From Oscillospiraceae bacterium (GTDB lineage Bacteria > Bacillota > Clostridia > Oscillospirales > Oscillospiraceae): a stretch of DNA of 64,000 nt. This document shows positions 19,193 to 26,874 of this stretch, piece by piece. Both the position numbers and the translations under genes were made by a program. The notes beneath the pieces are model-generated. The model had not been told where the DNA came from and did no database searches. It was given only the letters and a program-made list of their open reading frames with translations. Within the stretch, counting starts at the first letter, position 1; each line of letters starts with the position of its first letter. Location: the NCBI GenBank assembly GCA_017465625.1, contig JAFTVV010000010.1, positions 1 to 64,000 on the forward strand, in the 5' to 3' direction.

Positions 19193-19248
19193 GTATAGTA
19201 TTCGTGATATTCGATCTATTCGATATGATGTAAATTGGCTTGGTTTAT

Positions 19249-20136
19249 TTATGATTTTTTCTTTTGTTTGATGAGCATAAATGCAACGCCGATTCCGGCG
19301 GCAATGCCACCCAGAATGATGACCGCATAACCCCACCATGGAAACGCATCATTTTCGGGAGCACCGGGCATCTGTGTCTGGGGCTGGGTTGGCTCAGGCG
19401 TTGTGTCAGAGGGCGCACTGCCGGTAGTTCCCGGATCGGTATTCGGGGCTGTTGTGGGCGTGGTCTGGGGAGGCACTGCTTCGGCCTTGACTGTCAGATC
19501 AAAGCTGAAGCTGTTTTCACCGCCGCCTTCACTGACCACCACCACATTGATATGGCAATTTCCTGCTTTGGTCGGTGTGCCCTCAATCTCGCCGTGCTGT
19601 GTCAAATAAAGACCAAACTCCGAAAGCTGGCAGCCCATAAACTCCGAAAACACCGCATCCGGATCGCTGCATTCTAATTTTACAGCGTAATCTTGACCCA
19701 CCGTTGCATCGGGAAGGGACTTGGTGATGACCTCAGGGGTAGCGCCGAAGATGGCAACCTCATTACTGCAGGCCTCTGCGCACTTTTTCGATTCCTGAAA
19801 GCTGCTGTCTTCATAGAAGCTGACCGTTACATAGATGGTGCTGCCCTGATCAGACAGGGTCACCTTGTAGGAATGTGCATCCGCACCCATACCTTCCTGC
19901 GTCAGCATACCATTTTTGTACCAACTGTAGATCACATTGCCTTCCAGCAGCGCATTGTACATTTCTGATGTGATGCTGCCGCTATCCAGCATGGCATTTT
20001 TGTCCACTGTCAATGTGCCGCCTACCTCCGGCCTGCTTTCAGCTGTGAACGGCACTGTCAGTTCGGTTGCAAAAGCAGGTATGGTCAGACTAAGAATCAA
20101 TAGTATACAAACAAATAGAGAAAGCATTTTTTTCAT
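19249..20136 (-). CDS. secreted, membrane-anchored surface protein
   Basis: 295 aa. Signal peptide (MKKMLSLFVCILLILSLTIP...A), an extracellular part with beta-rich, Ig/PKD-like stretches (residues about 25-215, including LPDATVGQDYAVKLECSDPD, typical of a putative-Ig domain), a Pro/Thr-rich wall-spanning linker (about 217-260, PPQTTPTTAPN) and a C-terminal transmembrane helix WWGYAVIILGGIAAGIGVAF ending in KQKKKS. There is no LPxTG, so anchoring is by the helix. It is the last gene of a three-gene unit, six bases after the 739-aa protein. Binding partner unknown. Confidence 0.8.
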   Translation of the reverse strand: MKKMLSLFVCILLILSLTIPAFATELTVPFTAESRPEVGGTLTVDKNAMLDSGSITSEMYNALLEGNVIYSWYKNGMLTQEGMGADAHSYKVTLSDQGSTIYVTVSFYEDSSFQESKKCAEACSNEVAIFGATPEVITKSLPDATVGQDYAVKLECSDPDAVFSEFMGCQLSEFGLYLTQHGEIEGTPTKAGNCHINVVVVSEGGGENSFSFDLTVKAEAVPPQTTPTTAPNTDPGTTGSAPSDTTPEPTQPQTQMPGAPENDAFPWWGYAVIILGGIAAGIGVAFMLIKQKKKS

Positions 20137-20142
20137 AGGATA

Positions 20143-22362
20143 TCACTCCTTTTTCTTTTTGGTGAGGATCAGTGCGCCGCCACCCACGCCAACAGCCACA
20201 GCAGAAAGTCCAATCAGCAGCAACACCCAACAAGGCATACCGTCGCTGCCCTGTTCCGGTGATTGGGGATCGGTAGGAACAGGTGCTGTATCCGTGGGTT
20301 CGGTTCCGGGTCTCGTATCGGAAACTGTGCCGTCATAGCTGCAGGTGGTACATTTTTCATTTTCCATTTGATGTGGCATCTGTGTTTCTGCGAGGACTTC
20401 GCCGCACACTGTACAGATGCGCCAGTGATTGTTTTCGTCATACATCCAATCGTCGGAAAGCTTGTGTCCCAAGGGTGCAATACCCGTTTCAGAAATTTTG
20501 GTCTTACCCTCACTGTCTGCAAAGAAATCAGAGCACCCGTCGCAGGTGTAATATTCCACATTGCCCGGCTCGGTACAGGTGGCATCTTTCTTTGGGACTT
20601 TCGTCAGATTGTGCTTGTGGTCTTTGGCCGGTGTCATAATATATCCGCAGTCCTTACAAACCACTGCCGCATCGGGCGTTCCTGCCGGTCCGGCAACGTG
20701 ATCCTGGGCGTCACAATGGGCACCGCAAAGTTTGCAAAGGTGGGCGTGGTACAAATTACCGCAAGCAGTCCACTTGCTGGTGTCAGGGGTGTGATTTTCT
20801 GTAATCTCCAGATAGGCGTAGCCGCAAACAGTACACGTGCCTTCCGCGGTACAGGTAGCTGCGCCGCCCACATGGTCTTCCGAAGTTAAGAAGTCGCCAC
20901 AGCTGGTACAAGCCTTATAGTGGTAAGCACCGGTGCTGCGCCAGGAAGATGGCGTGTGGGTATGAGAAGGTGTTACGGGTGTTGTGCCAGTCGGTTCTGT
21001 AGGCTTCGGAGCCTCTGTCGTTTCCGGTGTTTCTGGTGCTTTCTGAGTGGGGCCAAATGTGTAACTAAGTTCAATCACCTGCTTGGGGTCTTGCTCATAA
21101 GCCTTGTTGATATAAGGCGGCAGATCGCCATTGATGGCAGCGCCCAACTTGGGATTGCCCGATGCGTCTGTTTGGAACTGATAGCCGGATTTGGCGCTTA
21201 GCCAAATGGACACGGTGTAGCGCTTGCCTTCCTGGAATTTGTCCGTAGTCTTTACGATCTTTCCGGATTCATCTGTCCATGTGATTGGATCGATATGATA
21301 GAGCGTACATGTGGCAGTTTCGACAGTGCAGGTATTGGTGGGACTTTGCCCTGCCACCGGACGTGGAACGGTCACATCCACCTCTTTGATCAATTGACCG
21401 TCTGCCTCAGATGTGGAATTGACTAAAGATTTTCCCACATAGCCTACATAGTCATTGTGATATACCTGATAGTAGTTGCCGTCCTCACCCACGATGTTCA
21501 GGGTCGTGCCCTTGGGGATAAACGCCAGCTTTTGGGATTCGTTGTATGTGTAGCGCAACAAGGAACAATCCGATTTTGCCTGGGCGGTCATGCGTGTTGT
21601 AGGCTTGCTGACAGTGACATTGACGGTCTTAGTATCAAAATAACCAAGGTCGTATTCGCCAATGGTCAGCTTCTGCTTAAACTCCACCTTCAGCTGCCCC
21701 ACGGTATAAGGAATGTAAGAGGTGTTATTAGTAGAGATGGTGGTGTGACCATTTTCTGTGATATGGATCTCGGTCTTTAGATTCACCTCGGATTTGCGCA
21801 AAACCGGCTTGTCGTCGATGGATTTACTACCGATAAACATCTGCAGCTTTGTGCCTGCATAGGTGGAAGCGGTATAGTTCACCTCATCCTTAGTATACAT
21901 ATCGATTGCATTGGTCACATGCGGCGCATACAACCCGTAGCCCCAGTTTTTCATATTGGGGATCAGCTTTTCCGTAGGATAGATCTCAACAGTAATGTTG
22001 TTTGTTTTGCGCACAGTGCCATCAGACGATGTAACGACGCACTGGAAGGGAATGGCATCCCAACCATCATAAACACCGGTAGAGGTGTGGATCTGCAGAT
22101 GATTTGTCTTTCCGCCGGAGTAGCTGTCGTTGTCCGGCACATCGTACCAACTGCTGTTGCCGCCAAAACCGGCATCGTATTGCCACTGGTAGGTGTAGTC
22201 CTCCGGATTTCCCTCGCTGGGATAGGCGAACAGGTCCACGATACCGCCGGCATAAATGTTTTCCTCGTAATGGGACACGTAGTAGCTCAATGCTGAAGCC
22301 GGTAGCACCAGGAGGCTACTCAGCAACACAACACAAAGCAGGATCGCAAGTAATCGTTTCAT
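20143..22362 (-). CDS. large surface protein with SH3-like and CxxC repeat region
   Basis: 739 aa. Signal peptide (MKRLLAILLCVVLLSSLLVLPASA), an N-terminal Ig-like segment (about 30-125), a bacterial SH3-like segment near 270-320 (LNIVGEDGNYYQVYHNDYVG), then residues about 455-680 with repeated CTSCGD, CTVCGY, CKLCGA, CKDCGY and CTVCGE pairs preceded by histidines. A Pro/Thr linker and C-terminal helix (CWVLLLIGLSAVAVGVGGGA...KKKKE) anchor it in the membrane. The CxxC pairs recur in surface proteins of gut Firmicutes; metal binding is plausible but not shown. It is between, and probably cotranscribed with, the lipoprotein and the 295-aa protein. Confidence 0.8.
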   Translation of the reverse strand: MKRLLAILLCVVLLSSLLVLPASALSYYVSHYEENIYAGGIVDLFAYPSEGNPEDYTYQWQYDAGFGGNSSWYDVPDNDSYSGGKTNHLQIHTSTGVYDGWDAIPFQCVVTSSDGTVRKTNNITVEIYPTEKLIPNMKNWGYGLYAPHVTNAIDMYTKDEVNYTASTYAGTKLQMFIGSKSIDDKPVLRKSEVNLKTEIHITENGHTTISTNNTSYIPYTVGQLKVEFKQKLTIGEYDLGYFDTKTVNVTVSKPTTRMTAQAKSDCSLLRYTYNESQKLAFIPKGTTLNIVGEDGNYYQVYHNDYVGYVGKSLVNSTSEADGQLIKEVDVTVPRPVAGQSPTNTCTVETATCTLYHIDPITWTDESGKIVKTTDKFQEGKRYTVSIWLSAKSGYQFQTDASGNPKLGAAINGDLPPYINKAYEQDPKQVIELSYTFGPTQKAPETPETTEAPKPTEPTGTTPVTPSHTHTPSSWRSTGAYHYKACTSCGDFLTSEDHVGGAATCTAEGTCTVCGYAYLEITENHTPDTSKWTACGNLYHAHLCKLCGAHCDAQDHVAGPAGTPDAAVVCKDCGYIMTPAKDHKHNLTKVPKKDATCTEPGNVEYYTCDGCSDFFADSEGKTKISETGIAPLGHKLSDDWMYDENNHWRICTVCGEVLAETQMPHQMENEKCTTCSYDGTVSDTRPGTEPTDTAPVPTDPQSPEQGSDGMPCWVLLLIGLSAVAVGVGGGALILTKKKKE

Positions 22363-22383
22363 GTGGATTTCCTCCCCAGCTGA

Positions 22384-23235
22384 TTAATTGATAATGTCGG
22401 CGCCGCAGTCGGTGCAGGTGACAGAGCCGGCGGGGATGTTGTGGTTTGCGGTCTCTTCTGCTCCACATTCGCTGCAGGTTCGCTTGTGAACCAAACCGGT
22501 CTCCTTGATCCATGCAGACCAGATATGACCGGTAGCAGGAATATCCACCGTAAAGCCTGCGTTGCAGCGCTTGCAGGAGGTGGTTTTCTGACCGTCCTTG
22601 GTACAGGTAGCAGGTGTCACAACCCAATCCTTCAGATCATGACCCGGTGCGGGGATGGTCTCTGTTTTTGTTTCACCGCAGCTGCACTTGTATGTCTTGG
22701 TTCTGTCCAGGCTGCAATCTATGATGCTGGGGCCGGGCTGCTCTACCCAGGTGTGGGTATGGTCAGGCTGGGAAGGTTGAGATTCCGTCTCCGGAGGAAA
22801 CGGCTCTTTTCCGTAAAAAGCACGGGACCAAACCTCTATATTGCCGTCTTCATCATTGCCCACGCTGCCGGTACCGTCATAGTTACCGCCGTCGCTATCC
22901 ATGGTGATGTCAGCATCCTCCATGCCATACCCCTTGGGAAGAGAATAAAATATATCCACGCGAATGGCAAAAGGCTCATCGGGGACAGGCTCATCGGCTG
23001 CCATTTCCCAGTAGCCGTCCCAGACGAAGCCTGTAAGCTGTACACGGCAAGGTACCGGTTGATTATCGATGGTAACCTCCACAAAAACATCCTTTACAGT
23101 CATACCGGGTTCGATCTTTCCTGCATCAATGTGTACCTCCAGCCTTTCCCTGATGGTAGGCGCAGGCTCTTCCGCGGGGCAACCGCATAGAGAAAAGCAT
23201 AGTGCAATAAGCAATATAATCGATAATTTTTTCAT
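22384..23235 (-). CDS. lipoprotein with CxxC repeats
   Basis: 283 aa from the second ATG (23233-23235), which has better spacing from AAGGAGTG than the ATG at 23239. A lipoprotein signal MKKLSIILLIALCFSLCGC places the lipidated Cys at about residue 19. Residues 30-150 are beta-rich and unlike anything I recognise; from about 170 come repeats CSCGET, CKRCNA, CSECGA, CTDCGA set in the TPATCTKDGQKTTSCKRC pattern also found in the next gene. First gene of the surface operon. No enzymatic motif is seen. Confidence 0.8.
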   Translation of the reverse strand: MKKLSIILLIALCFSLCGCPAEEPAPTIRERLEVHIDAGKIEPGMTVKDVFVEVTIDNQPVPCRVQLTGFVWDGYWEMAADEPVPDEPFAIRVDIFYSLPKGYGMEDADITMDSDGGNYDGTGSVGNDEDGNIEVWSRAFYGKEPFPPETESQPSQPDHTHTWVEQPGPSIIDCSLDRTKTYKCSCGETKTETIPAPGHDLKDWVVTPATCTKDGQKTTSCKRCNAGFTVDIPATGHIWSAWIKETGLVHKRTCSECGAEETANHNIPAGSVTCTDCGADIIN

Positions 23236-23353
23236 TTTCATTCACTCCTTCTTTTTAAATAGCTGCCTCTATTACATGCAATACCACTCCGACTTTGGTG
23301 AACTGCACCGGCTTGTTACCTTTTTACTTTATATACACACTTATGTAAATAAA

Positions 23354-23407
23354 ATTATCCCCAGGATACTTTAAGCGCCTTTTTTGCAAAAGTATCCTGG
23401 GGATAAT
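23354..23407. terminator. long hairpin between regulator and surface operon
   Basis: A perfect 18-bp stem, ATTATCCCCAGGATACTT (23354-23371) with AAGTATCCTGGGGATAAT (23390-23407), has a loop of 18 bases containing TTTTTT. It lies downstream of the LuxR gene and upstream of the operon, both on the minus strand. It may terminate the regulator transcript or act as an operator-like dyad; the sequence does not decide. Confidence 0.6.
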
Positions 23408-23410
23408 ATG

Positions 23411-23449
23411 AAAATACACAAATGGCAGCGCCGCCATTTGTGCATTTTA
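23411..23449 (-). terminator. second hairpin after the LuxR-type gene
   Basis: CACAAATGGC and GCCATTTGTG pair perfectly (23417-23426 with 23433-23442), extended by AAAAT/ATTTT. It directly follows the LuxR stop, so termination is the simplest reading, although the T-tract is short. Confidence 0.55.
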
Positions 23450-23457
23450 TCGATTCA

Positions 23458-24492
23458 TTATGAAATAACGCCCGTGGTCTCGTCAATCAGTTCATCCAGC
23501 CGACCGCAGCACCGGAACAACTCAATGTAGAGCATCAGCTCATCTCTGGATGCAACCGCTAACTTTTGATAGATGCTGCGGTTGTGTTTTTTTACCGTAT
23601 TAATGCTGACAAATACCAGATCCGGCAACTCCGAAATTTCGTGTCCGGCAATGTAACAGTTCAAAATCCGACGTTCTGCAGAAGAAAGGGTCCTTACTTT
23701 TTCTGCAAACCGGCAGAACATCTCTTCCATATTGGGCGGCAGCTCACCCGGATTTACCTGACGGGTGTTCAGCTGCGTCAGCAACTGCACGCTCACCAGA
23801 GAGCCACTGGGCTGCACAATGCCGTAGTCGCACAGCATCCCGTAAATCAGAAGAAGCAATACAGCTGTGACGATGTAGGATACGGACAAAAATTCAAAAC
23901 CCACATCAATCAGCTGCTCCACCAGCCATACCCCCAGATTCAGAAGTACCGCAACCAACAGAACCAGGGTGTACTTAGGAGAGTCCAGTCGCTTGGTTTT
24001 CAATGCGTACAGAACAATCCCAACCATCATAAACATATAGCTAAGCAAATACAGCCCGTAAAGGATATGCAATGGGCCATAGTCCTTCACCAGGTGGGTC
24101 ATCCCGTTGATCTTTTCCAGGGAAACGGATCGGTAGTATAGTCCCAGCCAGTCACCGCTTGCCGCAAGCGCAAAGGCGGCAATGCTGATTCCTGTCAGCA
24201 GCCAGCGAAGCCACGGATATTTTGGCATCCGGCATACATCATAAATAATCAGCAGCATCACCAGAATGGAAAAAGCACCGCCGAAATAAGACAGTCCATT
24301 GGCAACTTTTGCTACTGCTAAGGAATTGCAGACCGCCATCAGAAAATAGCCGCTGTTGGCAGCTGCAACACAACCGAAAAGAGCCAAAAACAGACGATTC
24401 CTTCTTTGGTCAAAAAGCAGATAGGCGATGCATAGCAATGCCGCAAAAAGCGCAAGGATGCCATATACAACAGACAGATCTCCGTTTTTCAT
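23458..24492 (-). CDS. membrane-bound LuxR-type transcriptional regulator
   Basis: 344 aa. Seven hydrophobic segments fill about residues 5-225, then a C-terminal LuxR/GerE helix-turn-helix (LSSAERRILNCYIAGHEISE ... VSINTVKKHNRSIYQKLAVAS, about 265-320). The IPxxLxISxNTVKxH pattern is recognisable as LVFVSINTVKKH. Such proteins are thought to sense a ligand in or at the membrane and bind DNA without a separate kinase. Two start codons (TTG 24495, ATG 24492) follow GGAGGG; ATG is chosen. It is transcribed towards the surface-protein operon and is its likely regulator by position. Confidence 0.85.
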   Translation of the reverse strand: MKNGDLSVVYGILALFAALLCIAYLLFDQRRNRLFLALFGCVAAANSGYFLMAVCNSLAVAKVANGLSYFGGAFSILVMLLIIYDVCRMPKYPWLRWLLTGISIAAFALAASGDWLGLYYRSVSLEKINGMTHLVKDYGPLHILYGLYLLSYMFMMVGIVLYALKTKRLDSPKYTLVLLVAVLLNLGVWLVEQLIDVGFEFLSVSYIVTAVLLLLIYGMLCDYGIVQPSGSLVSVQLLTQLNTRQVNPGELPPNMEEMFCRFAEKVRTLSSAERRILNCYIAGHEISELPDLVFVSINTVKKHNRSIYQKLAVASRDELMLYIELFRCCGRLDELIDETTGVIS

Positions 24493-24747
24493 CAATATGG
24501 AACCCTCCTTTCACGCGTGGTTATCGCCTGTATAAACATGAAGCATATAAAAATGATACGATCATTATATACGTAAATAAGGAAATTTGCAATGTAATTT
24601 TCCTTGCTTGCGCTTACTTATGACCACAAAGCGCAACATTTTGCAAATGAATCGTGCAATACATTGCAGTTCCGTGATCCTATGACCGGGCCTTTCGTGG
24701 CGTAGCCTCATCGGCAATAACCCGTGATCCTGAATTCAAACAAGGCA

Positions 24748-24945
24748 TTAGTCCTGTGATTCCTTGCCATCACGATCAAAGGGAATCGGGCCGTTCTTGC
24801 TTTCAAATTCCCGGATACACTGACGAATCAGATGCAGAATTTGCCCGTTTCCGGAGCGCCCCTCATACTTTGCAATATAGTGGAGTTTACAATGTAATTC
24901 CGGTTCTATCTCAATTCCCAAATGCTTGTTATTTTTGTTCCGCAT
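24748..24945 (-). CDS. ribbon-helix-helix (Arc-like) DNA-binding protein
   Basis: 65 aa from the ATG at 24943-24945; the upstream in-frame TTG overlaps the ribosome site. MRNKNNKHLGIEIEPELHCK opens the short beta-strand, then two helices (LHYIAKYEGRSGNGQILHLI RQCIREFE) follow with the Arc/MetJ pattern, GRSGNGQI matching the turn. Such proteins bind palindromes as dimer pairs. It diverges from the zinc-ribbon gene, and the shared 108-bp gap contains two palindromes (24961-24986 and 25009-25031), so it probably represses both genes. No toxin partner is seen, although RHH proteins are often antitoxins. Confidence 0.8.
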   Translation of the reverse strand: MRNKNNKHLGIEIEPELHCKLHYIAKYEGRSGNGQILHLIRQCIREFESKNGPIPFDRDGKESQD

Positions 24946-24960
24946 AAGCCACCTCAAAAT

Positions 24961-24986
24961 ATCTTAATTTAAGTATATTTTAAGAT
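24961..24986. promoter_or_regulatory. candidate RHH operator, site 1
   Basis: ATCTTAA...TTAAGAT inverted repeat around AAGTATATT, directly before the RHH gene. Its TTAAGTATA core resembles half of site 2. Confidence 0.55.
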
Positions 24987-24996
24987 GATTATGTGT

Positions 24997-25031
24997 TATA
25001 ATTAGCGAAGTATACTTATTATAAGTATACT
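24997..25031 (+). promoter_or_regulatory. extended -10 promoter and 23-bp palindromic operator
   Basis: TGTTATAAT (extended -10; TATAAT at 24997-25002) is followed by AGTATACTTAT-TATAAGTATACT-type dyad at 25009-25031: 11-bp arms perfectly complementary around one central base. The dyad covers the expected transcription start of the zinc-ribbon gene, the classic position for a repressor. Confidence 0.7.
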
Positions 25032-25053
25032 AAATTATAGGGAGGGAACCGGT

Positions 25054-25257
25054 ATGGCAGAATTTTGTCTGGATTGCTGGAACAAGATCAATCAAACCCA
25101 CGATTCCAAATGGAGATATACTTTTTCTCGGAATAAAGATTTGTGCGAAGAGTGTGGCCGGTATAAGCGTGTAATTGTTGCGGAACGGTTTTGGTCACGA
25201 ACGCAAAGGATATGGGCAGATGCAATCGAGAATATTCAAAATCAAAGAAAAAAGTAA
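25054..25257 (+). CDS. small zinc-ribbon protein, unknown function
   Basis: 67 aa. Two cysteine pairs, CLDCWNK (residues 5-8) and CEECGR (about 32-35), form a rubredoxin-like zinc knuckle; the C-terminal half is basic and aromatic (VAERFWSRTQRIWADAIENI). The ATG follows GGAGGGAACC. It diverges from the RHH gene across a palindromic operator. Hypothetical proteins with this spacing are known in Clostridia, but I do not know a function. Confidence 0.75.
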   Translation: MAEFCLDCWNKINQTHDSKWRYTFSRNKDLCEECGRYKRVIVAERFWSRTQRIWADAIENIQNQRKK

Positions 25258-25320
25258 AATGATCCGCAAGCAGCTGCAAAAAAGATATTTTTGCTTTTGA
25301 GTATGACTTTGAACGATCTT

Positions 25321-25495
25321 AAAATGATGCATCGACTTCGTCGATATGATGTATTGCGCTGTGCGCAATATGATGTAAATTCGCTTCGCTCATTTATGAT
25401 GCGAAGCGTTCCTTAATGTTGCAACGCAATACATCATTAACAAAGTGACATCATTCGCGAAGCGACATCATGTTCCCGAAGGGAACGCTTCATTG
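25321..25495. repeat. palindrome array with ATGATG tags
   Basis: The tag ATGATG is at 25324, 25346, 25370 and 25396; its complement CATCAT is at 25432, 25449 and 25466, ending in a partial CATT. Between tags are short dyads such as ATCGACTTCGTCGAT, ATTGCGCTGTGCGCAAT and TTCGCGAAGCGA, GTTCCCGAAGGGAAC. The tag orientation flips near 25415. No coding region. The array ends directly at the tRNA terminator. Confidence 0.75.
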
Positions 25496-25531
25496 AAAAA
25501 CGACAAGTTTCTCTCGAAACTTGTCGTTTTT
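25496..25531 (-). terminator. tRNA-Leu terminator
   Basis: A 15-16-bp stem AAAACGACAAGTTTC/GAAACTTGTCGTTTT with four-base loop and T-tract immediately follows the CCA end of the tRNA. Confidence 0.9.
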
Positions 25532-25532
25532 C

Positions 25533-25615
25533 TGGTACGGGCGACAGGACTTGAACCTGCACGGAAATCCATTGGAACCTAAATCCAACGTGTCTGCCAA
25601 TTCCACCACGCCCGC
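25533..25615 (-). tRNA. tRNA-Leu (anticodon UAG)
   Basis: The minus strand folds as a class II tRNA: acceptor GCGGGCG (25609-25615) pairs with CGCCCGT, D-loop GGTGGAATTGGCAGAC, anticodon stem TTGGA/TCCAA with loop TTTAGGT giving anticodon UAG (Leu, CUN codons), a short variable arm TGGATTTCCG and T-loop GGTTCAAGTCC. The CCA end is encoded (TGG at 25533-25535). Confidence 0.95.
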
Positions 25616-25620
25616 GTATT

Positions 25621-25650
25621 AAATTGAAAGTTGAAAATTGAAAGTGTAAA
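25621..25650. repeat. inverted flank, left of four-helix-bundle gene
   Basis: GAAAGTTGAAAATTGAAAGTG tract. Its inverted counterpart lies at 26007-26049, so the pair brackets the gene. Confidence 0.7.
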
Positions 25651-25658
25651 GCGGACAG

Positions 25659-26006
25659 CTAATTATCCTTTGAAGTTTTTACACTTGTAACTAACATTTT
25701 CTCAAGTTCAATACAATCAGAAACGATGGAGCTATACTCCCGTTCTGACAAGTAACCGGTTGCTGATATCAATCTGATCCAGTACTTCGATTCTGTGGTT
25801 TCTTTCAGTGCAATACTCAGTTTGGATATAAAATCTGCTTTGCTCTGCGCCTGTCGTGCTTCGGCAACATTTGCGCCTATGCTTGTCCCGGAACGCAGAA
25901 GCTGCTTGGAAAGCGTATATTCCTTTTTCGTGCTGCGGAGGTGTTTGCACAGATTTACGATTCGTATTGCAAATTGGAAGCTTTTTTGTTCTAAGATACT
26001 ACCCAT
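25659..26006 (-). CDS. four-helix-bundle protein (S23/IVS/Avd-like)
   Basis: 115 aa from the ATG at 26004; the longer frame upstream is translated repeat. The family core is clear: LLRSGTSIGANVAEARQAQS (about residues 38-57) and KADFISKLSIALKETTESKYW (58-78), as in the 23S rRNA intervening-sequence proteins and the Avd protein of diversity-generating retroelements, which form a pentameric barrel. Function outside retroelements is unknown. There is no reverse transcriptase nearby. The gene is framed by inverted GAAAGTTGAAAATTG tracts and lies next to a palindrome array and a tRNA, an element-like setting. A second member is at 45667. Confidence 0.9.
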   Translation of the reverse strand: MGSILEQKSFQFAIRIVNLCKHLRSTKKEYTLSKQLLRSGTSIGANVAEARQAQSKADFISKLSIALKETTESKYWIRLISATGYLSEREYSSIVSDCIELEKMLVTSVKTSKDN

Positions 26007-26049
26007 AACTTTCCACTTTCCACTTTCAATTTTCAATTTTCAACTTTCC
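26007..26049. repeat. inverted flank, right of four-helix-bundle gene
   Basis: CTTTCCACTTTCCACTTTCA followed by ATTTTCAATTTTCAACTTTC; reverse complement of the left flank with one extra repeat unit. Confidence 0.7.
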
Positions 26050-26051
26050 TG

Positions 26052-26513
26052 TTATTGTTCGTTGTTGAAGTGAATTTCGTAGAGGGTTTTTTCTATATGA
26101 TCGTAGATGGAAAGCACAAAGTTATAGGTTTGACGTGCTGTTATAGCCTCGACATTCAGCAAGGCGTCCGCATCATTGTGGTAATCCTCAACGGTCCAGT
26201 ATCCGTCCAGCACCTCCGGGATCTCGTAACGGGACGCAATATCCGTCTCTTCATAGATCAGCATATACAGCCCTTGCTCTATGGGGCACTGCCACCAATT
26301 GCGGATCGGTTCCAGCTCTTCGACAGAAAAATCGCTGCAGTCCAGAACCGCAACAGTCACGGCATCGGCATCATCAGCCGCTGTCTGATTTTGCGAAGGA
26401 TCGCCCAGAATCGGTTCATTCAGACCTGCAGGATTTGCCTTTTCTGCCTTCTTACAGGCGCAAAAACCACATATCATCAACACAAGTAAGACCGCCGCGA
26501 CAACTCTTCTCAT
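26052..26513 (-). CDS. putative lipoprotein, unknown function
   Basis: 153 aa from the ATG at 26511-26513 (AAAGGACAG upstream); a longer frame begins 20 codons earlier without a ribosome site. Signal MRRVVAAVLLVLMICGFCAC ends in a lipobox with the lipidated Cys about residue 20, followed by a Lys-rich segment and a disordered linker (about 25-50). The remainder is acidic with Trp/Tyr residues (RNWWQCPIEQGLYMLIYEET) and resembles no family I know. It diverges from rny. Its 3' end adjoins the right flank of the four-helix-bundle element. Confidence 0.7.
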   Translation of the reverse strand: MRRVVAAVLLVLMICGFCACKKAEKANPAGLNEPILGDPSQNQTAADDADAVTVAVLDCSDFSVEELEPIRNWWQCPIEQGLYMLIYEETDIASRYEIPEVLDGYWTVEDYHNDADALLNVEAITARQTYNFVLSIYDHIEKTLYEIHFNNEQ

Positions 26514-26874
26514 CTTCTGTCCTTTCCGGAAAAGTTCCATTTGATCTACTGGGTATTTTAACACAGCGGCCATTTTCTGTCAACCGCATCCACGGGATTC
26601 TTTTGCCCCGGTTTATACACTTTTTATCTTGACAAGCTTGCGCTTTAAGGTTAAAATGGATACGGAATAGTGTACGCTGAGGGAGTATGGGCTTATGCTC
26701 CTGCGCGTTTCATTTTTATCCGGCAAATGCCGTAGATTTGCGATTGTCGCCTCATGGCGTTAAATTGTGCATATTTTCTGCCGTCAAGGCAGTTTCCCGG
26801 CTCAATTTCATACCAGAGGTTCTGACATCCACCCTCCGGCTATGCCTATCAAACAAAGGAGGTGTGCTTGAATT
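26514..26874 (+). promoter_or_regulatory. rny promoter and ~215-nt structured leader
   Basis: TTGACA (26629-26634), 17-bp spacer, TAAAAT (26652-26657) is a near-consensus promoter. The transcript would carry an untranslated leader of about 210 bases before the AAAGGAGGTG site of rny, with short hairpins such as CCGGCAAATGCCG, TCGCCTCATGGCG and CTGCCGTCAAGGCAG. No riboswitch family is recognised. The part 26514-26628 shows nothing else. Confidence 0.65.

Noticed and set aside
25321..25495. CRISPR array
   Set aside because: Tags are 6-8 bp and change orientation; units are palindromes of 9-18 bp rather than unique spacers of 25-40 bp; no cas genes.
26640..26870. 6S RNA or other known ncRNA before rny
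   Set aside because: No long bulged rod structure recognised; leader reading is simpler.
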